Positions 1 to 6,037 of a stretch of DNA of 7,966 nt are shown in pieces (position 1 is the first letter of the stretch; the number at the start of each line of letters is the position of its first letter). Position numbers and translations under genes: made by a program. The stretch comes from Planctomycetota bacterium (GTDB lineage: Bacteria; Planctomycetota; SZUA-567; H5-PLA8; CALKMO01), in contig JAOACM010000187.1 of the NCBI GenBank assembly GCA_026417845.1, forward strand, positions 1 to 7,966, given 5' to 3'. The notes beneath the pieces are model-generated. The model searched no databases. It saw only the letters and a program-made list of their open reading frames with translations, and had not been told where the DNA came from.

Positions 1-685
1 CCCCCGTCCCTCCGCCGCAGCCCCCGCCGCCGAAATATGCGGCAGCCGCGATAATGACGCATCCCAGAACCGCCCCCGTCAAAAGAAGCAGAAGGCGCCC
101 TTTCGTCGCGGCGCTTCCGCCGCTCTTTCCGGAAGCGCGCCCGATGCCGCCGCGCGCATCTTCGGGCTGCGGGACTTCCCTGACTGTGCGTGCCGCCCTG
201 GGGCGAAGCTCGGTGGCCTCGACGACCCTGGCGGTGGGTGCCCTGGCGACCGCGGAAGGCACGCGCGCCTTCCCGGTTGGCCTTCGGGCTTCCCCCTGGC
301 GGTCCTCGCGGCCAGCGGAGGGACGGGGGGCAGACGGATTCCCGGAGATAGCCGCGGTCCGCATCGCTCCTGCGGGATTGCGGCCAGTTGAGGCCGCGCG
401 GCCGGATGCCGGCGGCGAGTGAACGCCAGAGCGCGGTCCCACGGCGGATGGCGGTGCCCCGATGGCCGGCGCGAGGGGCCCATTCGAAGGCGCGACCGGC
501 GGATTAGGGGAGGAGCCTCCGGCGGCTGGAGAGCCGGAGGCGTCGCCGCGATCGAGCAGGTCATGCTTGCGCACGCATTCGCCGCAGAAGCATTCCGCGC
601 CCAGCTTGACCGCCTCGCCGTTCTCGATCTCTTCCCGTCCGATCGGCTGACCGCAATAATCGCATAGGACGCCCGGTTTAAGCAT
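1..685 (-). CDS. Zinc-ribbon/treble-clef membrane-anchored protein, partial (C-terminus beyond left edge)
   Basis: The reading frame is open on the minus strand from ATG at 685 to the window edge (228 codons, no stop). The start is chosen because GGTGA lies about 5 nt upstream; an in-frame GTG at 694 is the alternative. Residues 8-37 hold C8-x2-C11 and C34-x2-C37 with an extra C32, a four-cysteine layout typical of small zinc-binding folds. Residues about 43-195 form a low-complexity Pro/Ala/Gly/Arg-rich linker, probably disordered. Residues about 198-218 are a run of Leu/Val/Ile/Ala that should span the membrane once, after a K-G-R positive patch, followed by a Gly-rich tail with one Cys (C223) at the cut. 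The gene starts 19 bases after the PilZ gene stops, so the two probably share a transcript. No family could be named. The predicted layout is a cytoplasmic zinc domain, a tether, and a domain beyond the edge that is probably outside the membrane. Confidence 0.75.
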   Translation of the reverse strand, partial: MLKPGVLCDYCGQPIGREEIENGEAVKLGAECFCGECVRKHDLLDRGDASGSPAAGGSSPNPPVAPSNGPLAPAIGAPPSAVGPRSGVHSPPASGRAASTGRNPAGAMRTAAISGNPSAPRPSAGREDRQGEARRPTGKARVPSAVARAPTARVVEATELRPRAARTVREVPQPEDARGGIGRASGKSGGSAATKGRLLLLLTGAVLGCVIIAAAAYFGGGGCGGGTG

Positions 686-704
686 TACTTTCACCAGGGA
701 TTCT

Positions 705-1100
705 TCACGTCTTGCGGTTCTGAAACAAAGTGGGACCGAAGAAGGACCCCTCGTCTATCTTGAGGCCAAGCAGATAACTGAAACGCCTCCCGCCGCGCCC
801 CTGCACGGAGACGGTCTTATGCCAGATGAGTTTACAGGAGCCGCGGAAGACCACGTCGCCGAGTTCGTCTATCAGCGTAACTTTGATGCGATAATCTTCG
901 CGAAGGGCCTCCTTGCTCAGATCCTCCCTCGTCGCCGGTATATGCACCCGCATCCCGGTCTCGCTTATGTCTTCGACGAGTCCGGTATCGCTGGAGAACG
1001 GGCCGCCGGTCAGGGAGACGCGCGCAGGCAGCCTCACGTGTCGCCGTTTCGTCGAGCGACGCTCAACGGAGGCCTTGTCTTCGCCGGCCGAGCAAACCAT
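705..1100 (-). CDS. PilZ-domain protein (putative c-di-GMP receptor)
   Basis: A 131-residue protein consisting of little more than one PilZ domain. Both parts of the c-di-GMP binding signature are visible: RxxxR at R19-R23 (within K-R-R-H-V-R) and the D-x-S-x-x-G motif at D44-S46-G49, followed by beta-strand-like hydrophobic alternation (VTLIDELGDVVFRG) and a C-terminal GRRFSYLLGLKI stretch as in PilZ barrels. Family knowledge: stand-alone PilZ proteins bind c-di-GMP and then act on partners controlling motility, cellulose/alginate-type polysaccharide export or secretion. There is no signal peptide or membrane segment, so it is cytoplasmic. The start at ATG 1100 has a weak GGAA about 8 nt upstream; the frame stays open to 1173 but offers no better start codon. 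It precedes the zinc-ribbon gene by 19 bases, suggesting a two-gene operon. Its partner cannot be read from the sequence. Confidence 0.85.
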   Translation of the reverse strand: MVCSAGEDKASVERRSTKRRHVRLPARVSLTGGPFSSDTGLVEDISETGMRVHIPATREDLSKEALREDYRIKVTLIDELGDVVFRGSCKLIWHKTVSVQGRGGRRFSYLLGLKIDEGSFFGPTLFQNRKT

Positions 1101-1169
1101 ATCGTGCGTTCCAGTCGGTCCGCGCCACGCATCCGGAGGTCGCGCTACCTCGTCCGCAGGTATCCTACA

Positions 1170-1197
1170 AATCTATATACTCCAGACACAAGGGCAA
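1170..1197 (-). promoter_or_regulatory. Candidate promoter for the PilZ-zinc protein operon
   Basis: Within an AT-rich patch (about 1161-1215) that stands out from its GC-rich surroundings, the minus strand shows TTGCCC (1192-1197) and TAGATT (1170-1175) 16 bases apart; an overlapping TATAGA at 1172-1177 is an alternative -10. A start near 1163 would give a leader of about 60 nt before the PilZ ATG. The base composition is the strongest part of the evidence; the box matches are only moderate. Read-through from tRNA-Leu is also possible. Confidence 0.35.
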
Positions 1198-1246
1198 AGT
1201 TCGAAATTATCTCGCCGCGCGCGATACCGGGTCGCGACGTGAGGCC

Positions 1247-1333
1247 TGGTGCCGAGGGCGGGACTCGAACCCGCACGGGCGTTACCCCACTAGCTCCTGA
1301 AGCTAGCGCGTCTGCCAATTCCGCCACTCCGGC
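1247..1333 (-). tRNA. tRNA-Leu (anticodon CAG)
   Basis: An 87-nt class II tRNA with encoded CCA (TGG on the plus strand at 1247-1249) and discriminator A. The anticodon arm is CUAGC / UUCAGGA / GCUAG, so the anticodon is CAG, reading CUG. The D arm has a GCG/CGC stem with the invariant GG in its loop. The long variable arm (GGG/CCC stem) identifies a leucine or serine type, and the T arm is GCGGG-UUCGAGU-CCCGC. The acceptor stem GCCGGAG pairs with CCUCGGC except for a G5-U68 wobble and an A6-C67 mismatch. The overall sequence closely resembles known bacterial tRNA-Leu(CAG). Confidence 0.95.
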
Positions 1334-1355
1334 AGGGCCGTGCCTCCTCCGGAAA

Positions 1356-1383
1356 ATTGTGCGTCGAAACCCGCCGGGCACAA
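1356..1383 (-). promoter_or_regulatory. Candidate promoter for tRNA-Leu
   Basis: On the minus strand TTGTGC (1378-1383) and CACAAT (1356-1361) are separated by 16 bases, about 23 bases before the 5' end of tRNA-Leu at 1333. The -10 matches the consensus at 4 of 6 positions and the -35 at 3 of 6. Position and spacing fit; the boxes alone are weak. Confidence 0.35.
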
Positions 1384-1758
1384 CGGAAAATCCGCGCAAA
1401 AACGCCGGGAAGGAACTCCTGGCACCAAACCGCCGCGGCGCGGAACCGGGATCCCGCCGCCTCCAGTCGCGCCCTGGCGTTCCGCCCGGAGGATCCGGCC
1501 GCCGTCCGGATCCCGCGCGCATGCGGTCCGGCGGGGGGGGCCCCGGGCCGGCCCACAGTCCGCGCAAGGGTATCGCCTCTATCCCTCACAGGATCCGGCG
1601 ACGGGAACGGGCGCTTCCCGCCCGAGGTCGTCAAACGGCGCAGAAACCTGTCCTCCGTGTACGGGAAGAACGCCGGCCGCCTCCGGCCGGAATTCCCGCC
1701 GGTTCCGATTTGCGTATCGGGGCGCACCCGATTTTTCGGGGATCTCAGGACTCGAATC
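1384..1758. other. Gene-free spacer between the two tRNA genes
   Basis: I see no convincing gene on either strand. Open frames here have Arg/Pro/Gly-rich translations without motifs and run into the tRNA genes. The spacer holds a G8 tract followed by C4 (1533-1544), a hairpin with a 6-bp stem (CGGGCG/CGCCCG, 1608-1624), the stronger 1673-1690 hairpin listed separately, and a small hairpin (CCCGA/TCGGG, 1727-1740) just past the tRNA-Gly 3' end without a U tract. Confidence 0.6.
1665..1690 (-). terminator. Possible terminator after tRNA-Gly
   Basis: A perfect 7-bp all-GC stem, CCGGCCG (1673-1679) and CGGCCGG (1684-1690), closes a four-base loop. On the minus strand it is followed by CGTTCTTC (1672-1665), a broken T-rich tail. 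It lies about 70 nt past the 3' end of tRNA-Gly, where a terminator is expected. The imperfect tail keeps confidence low. Confidence 0.35.
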
Positions 1759-1832
1759 TGGAGCGGGCGGCGGGAATCGAACCCGCATCACCAGCTTGGA
1801 AGGCTGGAGCTTTACCACTAAGCTACGCCCGC
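1759..1832 (-). tRNA. tRNA-Gly (anticodon UCC)
   Basis: A 74-nt tRNA with encoded CCA (1759-1761) and discriminator U, as is usual for bacterial tRNA-Gly. The acceptor stem GCGGGCG/CGCCCGC pairs perfectly. The anticodon arm CCAGC-CUUCCAA-GCUGG gives anticodon UCC, reading GGA and probably GGG. The T arm GCGGG-UUCGAUU-CCCGC is standard. It lies in the same orientation as tRNA-Leu 425 bases downstream and has its own promoter. Confidence 0.96.
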
Positions 1833-1859
1833 TTCTCAAGGCCAATCCACCCATTCCGT

Positions 1860-1887
1860 ATGCTAACCTGCCCCTGCGGCATGTCAA
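1860..1887 (-). promoter_or_regulatory. Sigma-70 type promoter of tRNA-Gly
   Basis: The minus strand shows a perfect -35 box TTGACA (1882-1887) and, 16 bases on, TAGCAT (1860-1865, 4 of 6 matches to TATAAT). Transcription would begin near 1853, about 20 nt before the mature tRNA 5' end at 1832, which fits a short RNase P leader. This is the best promoter match in the window. Confidence 0.7.
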
Positions 1888-2217
1888 GGGCGACAGATCC
1901 GGGGCAGGAGGATGCGCCGGATCCGCGGCGGTCGCTTTCGCAAAAGCCGGAGATCGGATAACATTCCGCTTCCGGCCGGGGTACTCCGCGGGCGGACCCT
2001 GTCGTACCGCGCCGCGATGCCCCTCCTGCGGGAGGCCTGCCCGGGACAGGCCGGGCGCCGGCGGGACGGGCCGCCTGGCGGCCGGCAGCGGAAATTGTGA
2101 CGCCCGGGGGCGCGGACAGACCCGGGTCGGGAAGCCCTGGATGCCCGACGCAGCGATCCCCGATCAGGGAATCCGGGAGGCCGGGGCCCCGGCATCATTC
2201 AGGAAGCCGCCTCTGCC
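1888..2217. other. Gene-free divergent region between tRNA-Gly and the SDR gene
   Basis: No open frame here looks like a protein. The region separates minus-strand from plus-strand genes and should carry the promoter of the SDR gene. The only plus-strand -10-like site I see is TAACAT at 1959-1964, with a poor -35 (TTTCGC, 1936-1941, 17 bases apart). Two GC-rich inverted repeats at 2034-2083 are listed separately. If the promoter is near 1959, the SDR leader would be about 265 nt long. Confidence 0.5.
2034..2083. repeat. Pair of GC-rich inverted repeats in the SDR leader
   Basis: The first has arms GGCCTG (2034-2039) and CAGGCC (2047-2052) around a 7-base spacer containing CCCGGG. The second, GGCCGCC (2069-2075) and GGCGGCC (2077-2083), is symmetric around a single T. 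Neither is followed by a T tract, so they are not typical terminators. They may be structured leader RNA or simply chance in GC-rich DNA. Confidence 0.4.
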
Positions 2218-2222
2218 GGAGG
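2218..2222 (+). promoter_or_regulatory. Shine-Dalgarno site that fixes the TTG start of the SDR gene
   Basis: GGAGG lies 9 bases before TTG at 2232. No in-frame ATG lies at a sensible place: the frame is open further upstream to 2097, but those 45 codons encode Arg/Pro/Gly-rich residues unlike any SDR N-terminus. Confidence 0.65.
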
Positions 2223-2231
2223 ACGAAGAAC

Positions 2232-3014
2232 TTGGCTGCTGAGACGCATGGGGGGGCCGCCGGGATTCCAGCGCCGCAAGGCCCTGTCGCGCTGATCGTC
2301 GGAGCATCCGGCTCCCTGGGCGATGCGCTGGCCGCGCGGATCGCGCCGCGATGTTCCGGACTCGGCCTGCACGCATTCCGCAACCGTGGCGTATGCGAGG
2401 CGCGCGCGGAAGCGCTGCGCGGTCTTCCATGCCGGGCATCGGTCTTCACCGCCGATATCTCCAGGTGGGATGAGTGCAAAACTCTGGCGGAATCCTTCAT
2501 CGCCGCGTTCGGCCGGCTGGACGAACTCTACCTCTGCGCGGGCGCAACTGAAGACTCGCTGCTGCCCGGCATTGACGCCGCGCTGTGGGGGCGGGTGATG
2601 GGCGTGAACGTGGACGGCCCGTTCTTTCTGCTGCGGCATTTCGCCAGGCAGCTGGTCAGGCAGCGGAGCGGGTTTGTAGTGGCGGTCGGGTCCTACGCCG
2701 GCGCGTGCGGCAGGCCGGGCGGCGCCGTATATGCGGCATCGAAGAGCGCGCTTGTCGGACTTGTAAAGAGCGCCGCGCGGGAGCTGGGGCCGTTCGGCGT
2801 CAGGGTGCTGTGCGTGCTGCCGGGGTTCCTGCCGGACTCGAAAATGGGCCGGGCGGCCGACCCGCGCTTCGTGGAAGCGGCGCGGGATGCGAGCTGCCTG
2901 AAGGGATTCGGCGGGACGGAAGAAGCCGCGAAGTTTATCGCCGGCCTGGCGGACGTGAAATGGGCATCCGGCCAGGTCTTCAACCTCGACAGCAGGATAA
3001 TCCCGGCAGTCTGA
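2232..3014 (+). CDS. Classical short-chain dehydrogenase/reductase (SDR)
   Basis: With the TTG start the protein has 260 residues, normal for classical SDRs (about 250). The dinucleotide-binding glycine motif is V23-G-A-S-G-S-L-G30, with Ser28 where most members have glycine. The NNAG position reads L-C-A-G (101-104). The catalytic set is complete: N126, S154, Y167 and K171 (YAASK). P197-G198 is the usual PG motif, and the C-terminus carries the ASGQVFNLD strand typical of FabG-like enzymes. Expected role: NAD(P)H-dependent carbonyl/alcohol interconversion in the cytoplasm. Substrate is unknown. It is followed after 94 bases by an alpha-oxoamine synthase on the same strand, so a keto-acyl or amino-ketone substrate is an attractive inference: a FabG-like step towards pimeloyl precursors, or a 3-ketosphinganine-reductase-like step. 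Confidence 0.88.
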   Translation: MAAETHGGAAGIPAPQGPVALIVGASGSLGDALAARIAPRCSGLGLHAFRNRGVCEARAEALRGLPCRASVFTADISRWDECKTLAESFIAAFGRLDELYLCAGATEDSLLPGIDAALWGRVMGVNVDGPFFLLRHFARQLVRQRSGFVVAVGSYAGACGRPGGAVYAASKSALVGLVKSAARELGPFGVRVLCVLPGFLPDSKMGRAADPRFVEAARDASCLKGFGGTEEAAKFIAGLADVKWASGQVFNLDSRIIPAV

Positions 3015-3025
3015 CGGCCCGGATG

Positions 3026-3058
3026 AGCGGCGGCGGCGGCGGAACGGACATCGCCGCT
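3026..3058 (+). repeat. Inverted repeat and CGG run between the SDR and synthase genes
   Basis: AGCGGCG (3026-3032) is complementary to CGCCGCT (3052-3058), and the spacer begins with a run of CGG triplets. It starts 12 bases after the SDR stop. There is no T tract, so it is not a canonical terminator. Confidence 0.35.
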
Positions 3059-3108
3059 CCTCACGGAATGCCCCGCGAAGGGACAGGAAAGGACGGCCGC
3101 TCGAAAAC

Positions 3109-4419
3109 ATGCGGAACGGGGACGGCGCGAAAGAACCGGAGAGCGGAGCGATACAGCACCAGTGCCGGATGTCCGGACATCCGGACGCCGGCCCGCGGCG
3201 AAGCCCGGAAACGCCGAGTCTGCCGGAGATCTGGGCGGCGAAGCTCCGGGAACGCGCCGAAGCCGACGCGCGCTCCGGACTCGCCAGGTCGCTGACCGTA
3301 TCGTGTCCGATCCCATCGCATCGCTCTTTCGCACGGATCGAACGGGACGGCCGCCATGTCGTCTCGTTTGCCTCAAACGACTACCTGGGCCTCGCCCGCG
3401 ACTGGCGGGTGATTGATGCCGCCGCGGCGGCGGCGCGGGAATTCGGGGCGTCGGCATCGGCCAGCAGGCTGCTGAGCGGCAACCTCCCGATACATGCCGA
3501 ACTGGAGTCTGCGCTCGCTTCGTTCAAGGGCGCCCCGGCCTGCCGCGTCTTCTCGACCGGATACCTTGCAGCCATCGGAGCCATCGGAGCGCTTTGCGGC
3601 AGGGGCGACGAGATCGTGCTGGACAGGCTCTGCCACGCCTGCCTGATAGACGGCGCGCTCCTGTCGGGCGCCCGCGTCAGGACCTTCCGGCATAACGATG
3701 TCGCGGCGCTGGCCGAAGCGGTCGGAAAGGGCGAATCGCCATGGAAGATGGTCGTAGTCGAGAGCGTCTACTCGATGGACGGCGATGTCGCTCCGCTGGA
3801 GGAGATATACAGGATATGCCGCGAGAGCGGCGCGCTGCTGCTGGTTGACGACGCGCACGGAACCGGCGTGCTCGGAGATGGCGGCAGAGGCGCCGCGATC
3901 TCTTCCGGCGCACCGGAAGGATGGCCGGGGCACCTGATCGTAATGGGCACGCTCTCCAAGGCGCTGGCCAGTCAGGGCGGTTACATCTGCGGACATCCTG
4001 AAATAATCGAGGCCATGACGCGCTGGGCCAGAACTTTCCTGTTCGACACCGGACTGTGTCCGCCGGCGGCCGGTGCGGCGATCGAGGCGGTCAGGATCGC
4101 ACGGACCGAGCCGGAGCGCCGGGGGCGGCTCCTGCGCAACATCGGGACGTTCGCCGGAGCCGCCGCGGGCGCCGGGCTGAGAATTTCCGCCGGCCCAACG
4201 CACATATGTCCGGTCATGCTCGGAAGCGAGAGCCTGGCGACGCGCGTCGCCTCGATGCTGCTCGATAAGGGCTTCTACATCCCCGCCGTGAGATATCCGA
4301 CGGTCGCCAGAGGCGAGGCGCGGCTGCGCATCTCGATAACCGCGGCCCACTCGGAGGATGAGGTCCGCGCCGCCGCGCGCGCCGTAGCGAGGGCATTGGC
4401 GGAGGCAGCGGGGCGGTAG
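3109..4419 (+). CDS. PLP-dependent alpha-oxoamine synthase, BioF-like (8-amino-7-oxononanoate synthase family)
   Basis: The fold-type I alpha-oxoamine synthase signatures are all present: S89-N-D-Y-L-G-L, SRLLSGN (119-125) before the H129-ELE region, the PLP-stacking H176, D247 and H250 in VDDAHGTG, the Schiff-base lysine K284 in GTLSKAL, and a C-terminal RYPTVARGEARLRIS substrate-binding stretch. Such enzymes condense an amino acid with an acyl thioester, releasing CO2. Motif wording is closest to BioF (alanine plus pimeloyl thioester, biotin pathway), but serine palmitoyltransferase and CqsA-type relatives share the core. The 436-residue frame is about 40 longer at the N-terminus than E. 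coli BioF; the ATG at 3109 has only a distant AAAGGA (15 nt) and ATG 3169 has none, so the true start may lie near codon 38 (SLPEIW). No bioA, bioB or bioD is in the window. A perfect palindrome covers 3165-3184. Confidence 0.85.
   Translation: MRNGDGAKEPESGAIQHQCRMSGHPDAGPRRSPETPSLPEIWAAKLRERAEADARSGLARSLTVSCPIPSHRSFARIERDGRHVVSFASNDYLGLARDWRVIDAAAAAAREFGASASASRLLSGNLPIHAELESALASFKGAPACRVFSTGYLAAIGAIGALCGRGDEIVLDRLCHACLIDGALLSGARVRTFRHNDVAALAEAVGKGESPWKMVVVESVYSMDGDVAPLEEIYRICRESGALLLVDDAHGTGVLGDGGRGAAISSGAPEGWPGHLIVMGTLSKALASQGGYICGHPEIIEAMTRWARTFLFDTGLCPPAAGAAIEAVRIARTEPERRGRLLRNIGTFAGAAAGAGLRISAGPTHICPVMLGSESLATRVASMLLDKGFYIPAVRYPTVARGEARLRISITAAHSEDEVRAAARAVARALAEAAGR
3165..3184. promoter_or_regulatory. 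Perfect 20-bp palindrome, operator-like, at the 5' end of the synthase gene
   Basis: CCGGATGTCC is followed directly by its exact complement GGACATCCGG: ten paired positions, no spacer, and the symmetry ends at the flanking bases. It overlaps the in-frame ATG at 3169. Because the first 36 or so codons of the synthase are doubtful, it may sit in the leader rather than in coding sequence. It could be a dimeric-repressor site or, in RNA, an 8-bp hairpin hiding ATG 3169. It does not resemble the BirA, BioR or BioQ operators I know. Confidence 0.5.
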
Positions 4420-4460
4420 CGGCGGACACTTCAGAATCCGGCGGAACGCGCCCGTGCGGC

Positions 4461-4489
4461 TTGATGCCATGCGCGCTCTCGCGTAATAT
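4461..4489 (+). promoter_or_regulatory. Candidate sigma-70 promoter of the polysaccharide gene run
   Basis: TTGATG (4461-4466) and TAATAT (4484-4489) are separated by exactly 17 bases, each matching the consensus at 4 of 6 positions. The TAATATA stretch is an AT island in GC-rich DNA, 65 bases after the synthase stop. Transcription from about 4496 gives a 195-nt leader before the ligase ATG. Confidence 0.5.
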
Positions 4490-4504
4490 ACCGCAAATTC
4501 CGCC

Positions 4505-4621
4505 GGCCGGTCCGGCCCCCGACGGGGAGAGATCCGCCGGGATGGGCGCCTCCGATCCGGCCGGCCGGACACGAGGCGGGCACACGCCGGTCGAAGCCCG
4601 GCCGGAGCCCGGGCGATCGCC
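4505..4621 (+). repeat. Structured leader with multiple inverted repeats upstream of the ligase gene
   Basis: Within 117 bases there are GGCCGG/CCGGCC (4505-4517, one central T), a perfect 14-bp palindrome TCCGGCCGGCCGGA (4556-4569), a hairpin GCCCGG/CCGGGC with 7-nt loop (4596-4614), and the palindrome GGCGATCGCC (4612-4621). GTCCGGCC (4510-4517) can also pair at a distance with GGCCGGAC (4563-4570), competing with the local hairpins. I could not match it to a known riboswitch consensus. Confidence 0.4.
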
Positions 4622-4680
4622 GTTCTTCCCTCGAAGGCCGCGGTGCATGGCGGGGTGGAACGGCAAACGCGATCACAGCC

Positions 4681-4685
4681 GGGAG
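4681..4685 (+). promoter_or_regulatory. Shine-Dalgarno site of the ligase gene
   Basis: GGGAG lies 5 bases before ATG 4691 and selects it over the in-frame ATG at 4643, which would add 16 polar residues with no ribosome site. Confidence 0.65.
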
Positions 4686-4690
4686 ACCCG

Positions 4691-6037
4691 ATGAGTTCCC
4701 TGACGCGCCGCGCTTATTACGCCGATGCCCTTCCGGCCGGCGAAGACGCCGGCTCGGCTGGCACCTCCTGCCCGATCCTGCTTTCCATGCTGGTCGCTTT
4801 ATTTTTCATTCCCGACATCGGCATGTCCATCGCAACGCCGGTCGGCGTCCTCGATCCGTCCGATTACATCCTCGCCGGGATGTACGCGATCTTCTTCTTC
4901 AGCCGCGGAGTCCGGTCCGGGACGCCCGGTGCGGTTTCGGCCCGCTTCGTGGCGTTCGTGTTCATCTCGTTCCTTTCCACGGTCGTCTGGTTCGTCGTCT
5001 GGGACCCCGACGCGGCCTCATGGAACGGACCGACCAAGCTCGCCAAGTTCGCCGGCTACGCCATGGTCGGCCCGCTGCTGGCGCGGCACGTGTTTTCTTT
5101 CGAAGACAACGCCAGACTCATCAAAAGCCTCGCCCTGGGCGCCTGCGTTGCTGCCGCCGCAATCTACTATACGGCCGCGAAGGCGTACGCGTCGGGCGCC
5201 GGGTTCCTGAGCAAGAGCGAATTCCCATACGAGGCGAGCAACGTGCTCAGCGTCGCGCTGGCGGCCGTCGGCGTATTCCTGGCGTTCCTCCCGACCTTCC
5301 CCGGCATGCCCGTCAACTGGCGCCGCTGGCGCGTCATCCCGGTCGCGGCAATCTTCGGCGCCATGCTGCTTACCGGCGGCAGAGGCGGCTGGCTCGGCGC
5401 AATGACCGGCGTGACCTACCTGACGTTCGTCCTGAAGCGCGGCACGAGGGCGGTGTGGCTGGCCGCCGTCATAGGAGGAGCCGCCGCGTATCTGCTCTGG
5501 TCAGCCTTCGTCCAGAAAAACGTCGAGGGCGTGATCAGAATAGAATCCGAAGGCTACCGGCGCGAGGTCGTGCGCATAGATGACAGAGGGCGGATTAACA
5601 CCTGGCTTCATGAACTGGGGAAGTTTCCAGATCATCCCATCCTCGGCGTCGGCTTCTATACGAGAGGCGGCAGGAGCGGTCTATGGCGGACCGGTTCCCA
5701 CAACATGTTCATTCAGGTCCTGCTTGAAACCGGCATCGTCGGCTTCGCGGCCTTTATGCTCCTCCTGCACGCCGTCTGGAAATCCGCGCCGGTCGGGGAC
5801 CCGCGCGACCCGGCCGACATCCGTTCGCGATACAACCTTGCCTTCCGCGCCGCGCTTATCTCCATCTGCGCATCGTCAGTAACTGGCGAATATTTTTATG
5901 GCGGGTTATCGCTCGGTGCGACCTCGATGCTTTTCGGCCTTACGGCGAGTTTTAACCGGCTGATGGACGGATCGGAAGCTGTCGGACCGGAGGAACCTTC
6001 GTTGCCTGCGAAACCAGGAAGGGCAGGATCGCTCTGA
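4691..6037 (+). CDS. O-antigen ligase/polymerase-like membrane protein (WaaL/Wzy_C family)
   Basis: A 448-residue inner-membrane protein with about 11-12 hydrophobic segments (roughly 27-41, 55-71, 84-103, 117-133, 145-162, 183-200, 214-228, 233-248, 253-272, 343-363, 384-420). The large hydrophilic loop between about 273 and 342 is the hallmark of the family, probably periplasmic. Conserved points: LLTGGRGGW at 226-234 with R231, the loop motif HPILGVGFYTR (315-325), and S336-H337-N338 followed by LLETGIVGF. Known members polymerise undecaprenyl-linked repeat units (Wzy) or transfer finished glycans to lipid A core or protein (WaaL/PglL); sequence alone does not separate these roles. Its stop overlaps the next gene by one base (TGATG), so the two are translationally coupled. 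The 16-residue Pro/Gly-rich tail is probably disordered. Confidence 0.85.
   Translation: MSSLTRRAYYADALPAGEDAGSAGTSCPILLSMLVALFFIPDIGMSIATPVGVLDPSDYILAGMYAIFFFSRGVRSGTPGAVSARFVAFVFISFLSTVVWFVVWDPDAASWNGPTKLAKFAGYAMVGPLLARHVFSFEDNARLIKSLALGACVAAAAIYYTAAKAYASGAGFLSKSEFPYEASNVLSVALAAVGVFLAFLPTFPGMPVNWRRWRVIPVAAIFGAMLLTGGRGGWLGAMTGVTYLTFVLKRGTRAVWLAAVIGGAAAYLLWSAFVQKNVEGVIRIESEGYRREVVRIDDRGRINTWLHELGKFPDHPILGVGFYTRGGRSGLWRTGSHNMFIQVLLETGIVGFAAFMLLLHAVWKSAPVGDPRDPADIRSRYNLAFRAALISICASSVTGEYFYGGLSLGATSMLFGLTASFNRLMDGSEAVGPEEPSLPAKPGRAGSL

Noticed and set aside
79..564. 161-residue minus-strand frame overlapping the zinc-motif gene
   Set aside because: It is another frame of the same strand as the zinc-motif gene, whose CxxC pairs, membrane helix and ribosome site mark the real frame.
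1220..1236. Hairpin CGCGA/TCGCG after tRNA-Leu as terminator
   Set aside because: Only 5 bp with a 7-nt loop and no T tract directly after it on the minus strand.
1145..1727. Minus-strand open frames across tRNA-Leu (translation containing VAELADALASGASG or GGIGRRASF)
   Set aside because: These are the well-known spurious peptides produced by translating tRNA-Leu genes; the rest of each frame is Arg/Pro/Gly-rich noise.
1579..1887. Open frames across tRNA-Gly on both strands (for example RSLVVKLQPSKLVMRVRFPPPAP-like and RRESNPHHQLGR peptides)
   Set aside because: They are translations of the tRNA gene or its complement and have no independent coding signal.
819..1961. 380-residue plus-strand frame opposite the PilZ gene and both tRNAs
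   Set aside because: It runs through two tRNA genes and is antisense to PilZ; GC-rich DNA readily gives long false frames.
1759..2231. Genomic-island attachment site at tRNA-Gly
   Set aside because: No integrase and no second copy of the tRNA 3' end is visible, and the tRNA 3' end faces away from the polysaccharide genes.
4612..4621. GCGATCGC core as a cyanobacterial HIP1 repeat
   Set aside because: A single copy; HIP1-rich genomes would show several in 8 kb, and nothing else suggests a cyanobacterium.
4490..4690. c-di-GMP (GEMM) or cobalamin riboswitch in the ligase leader
   Set aside because: I looked for the conserved core sequences and could not find them; only generic GC-rich hairpins are present.
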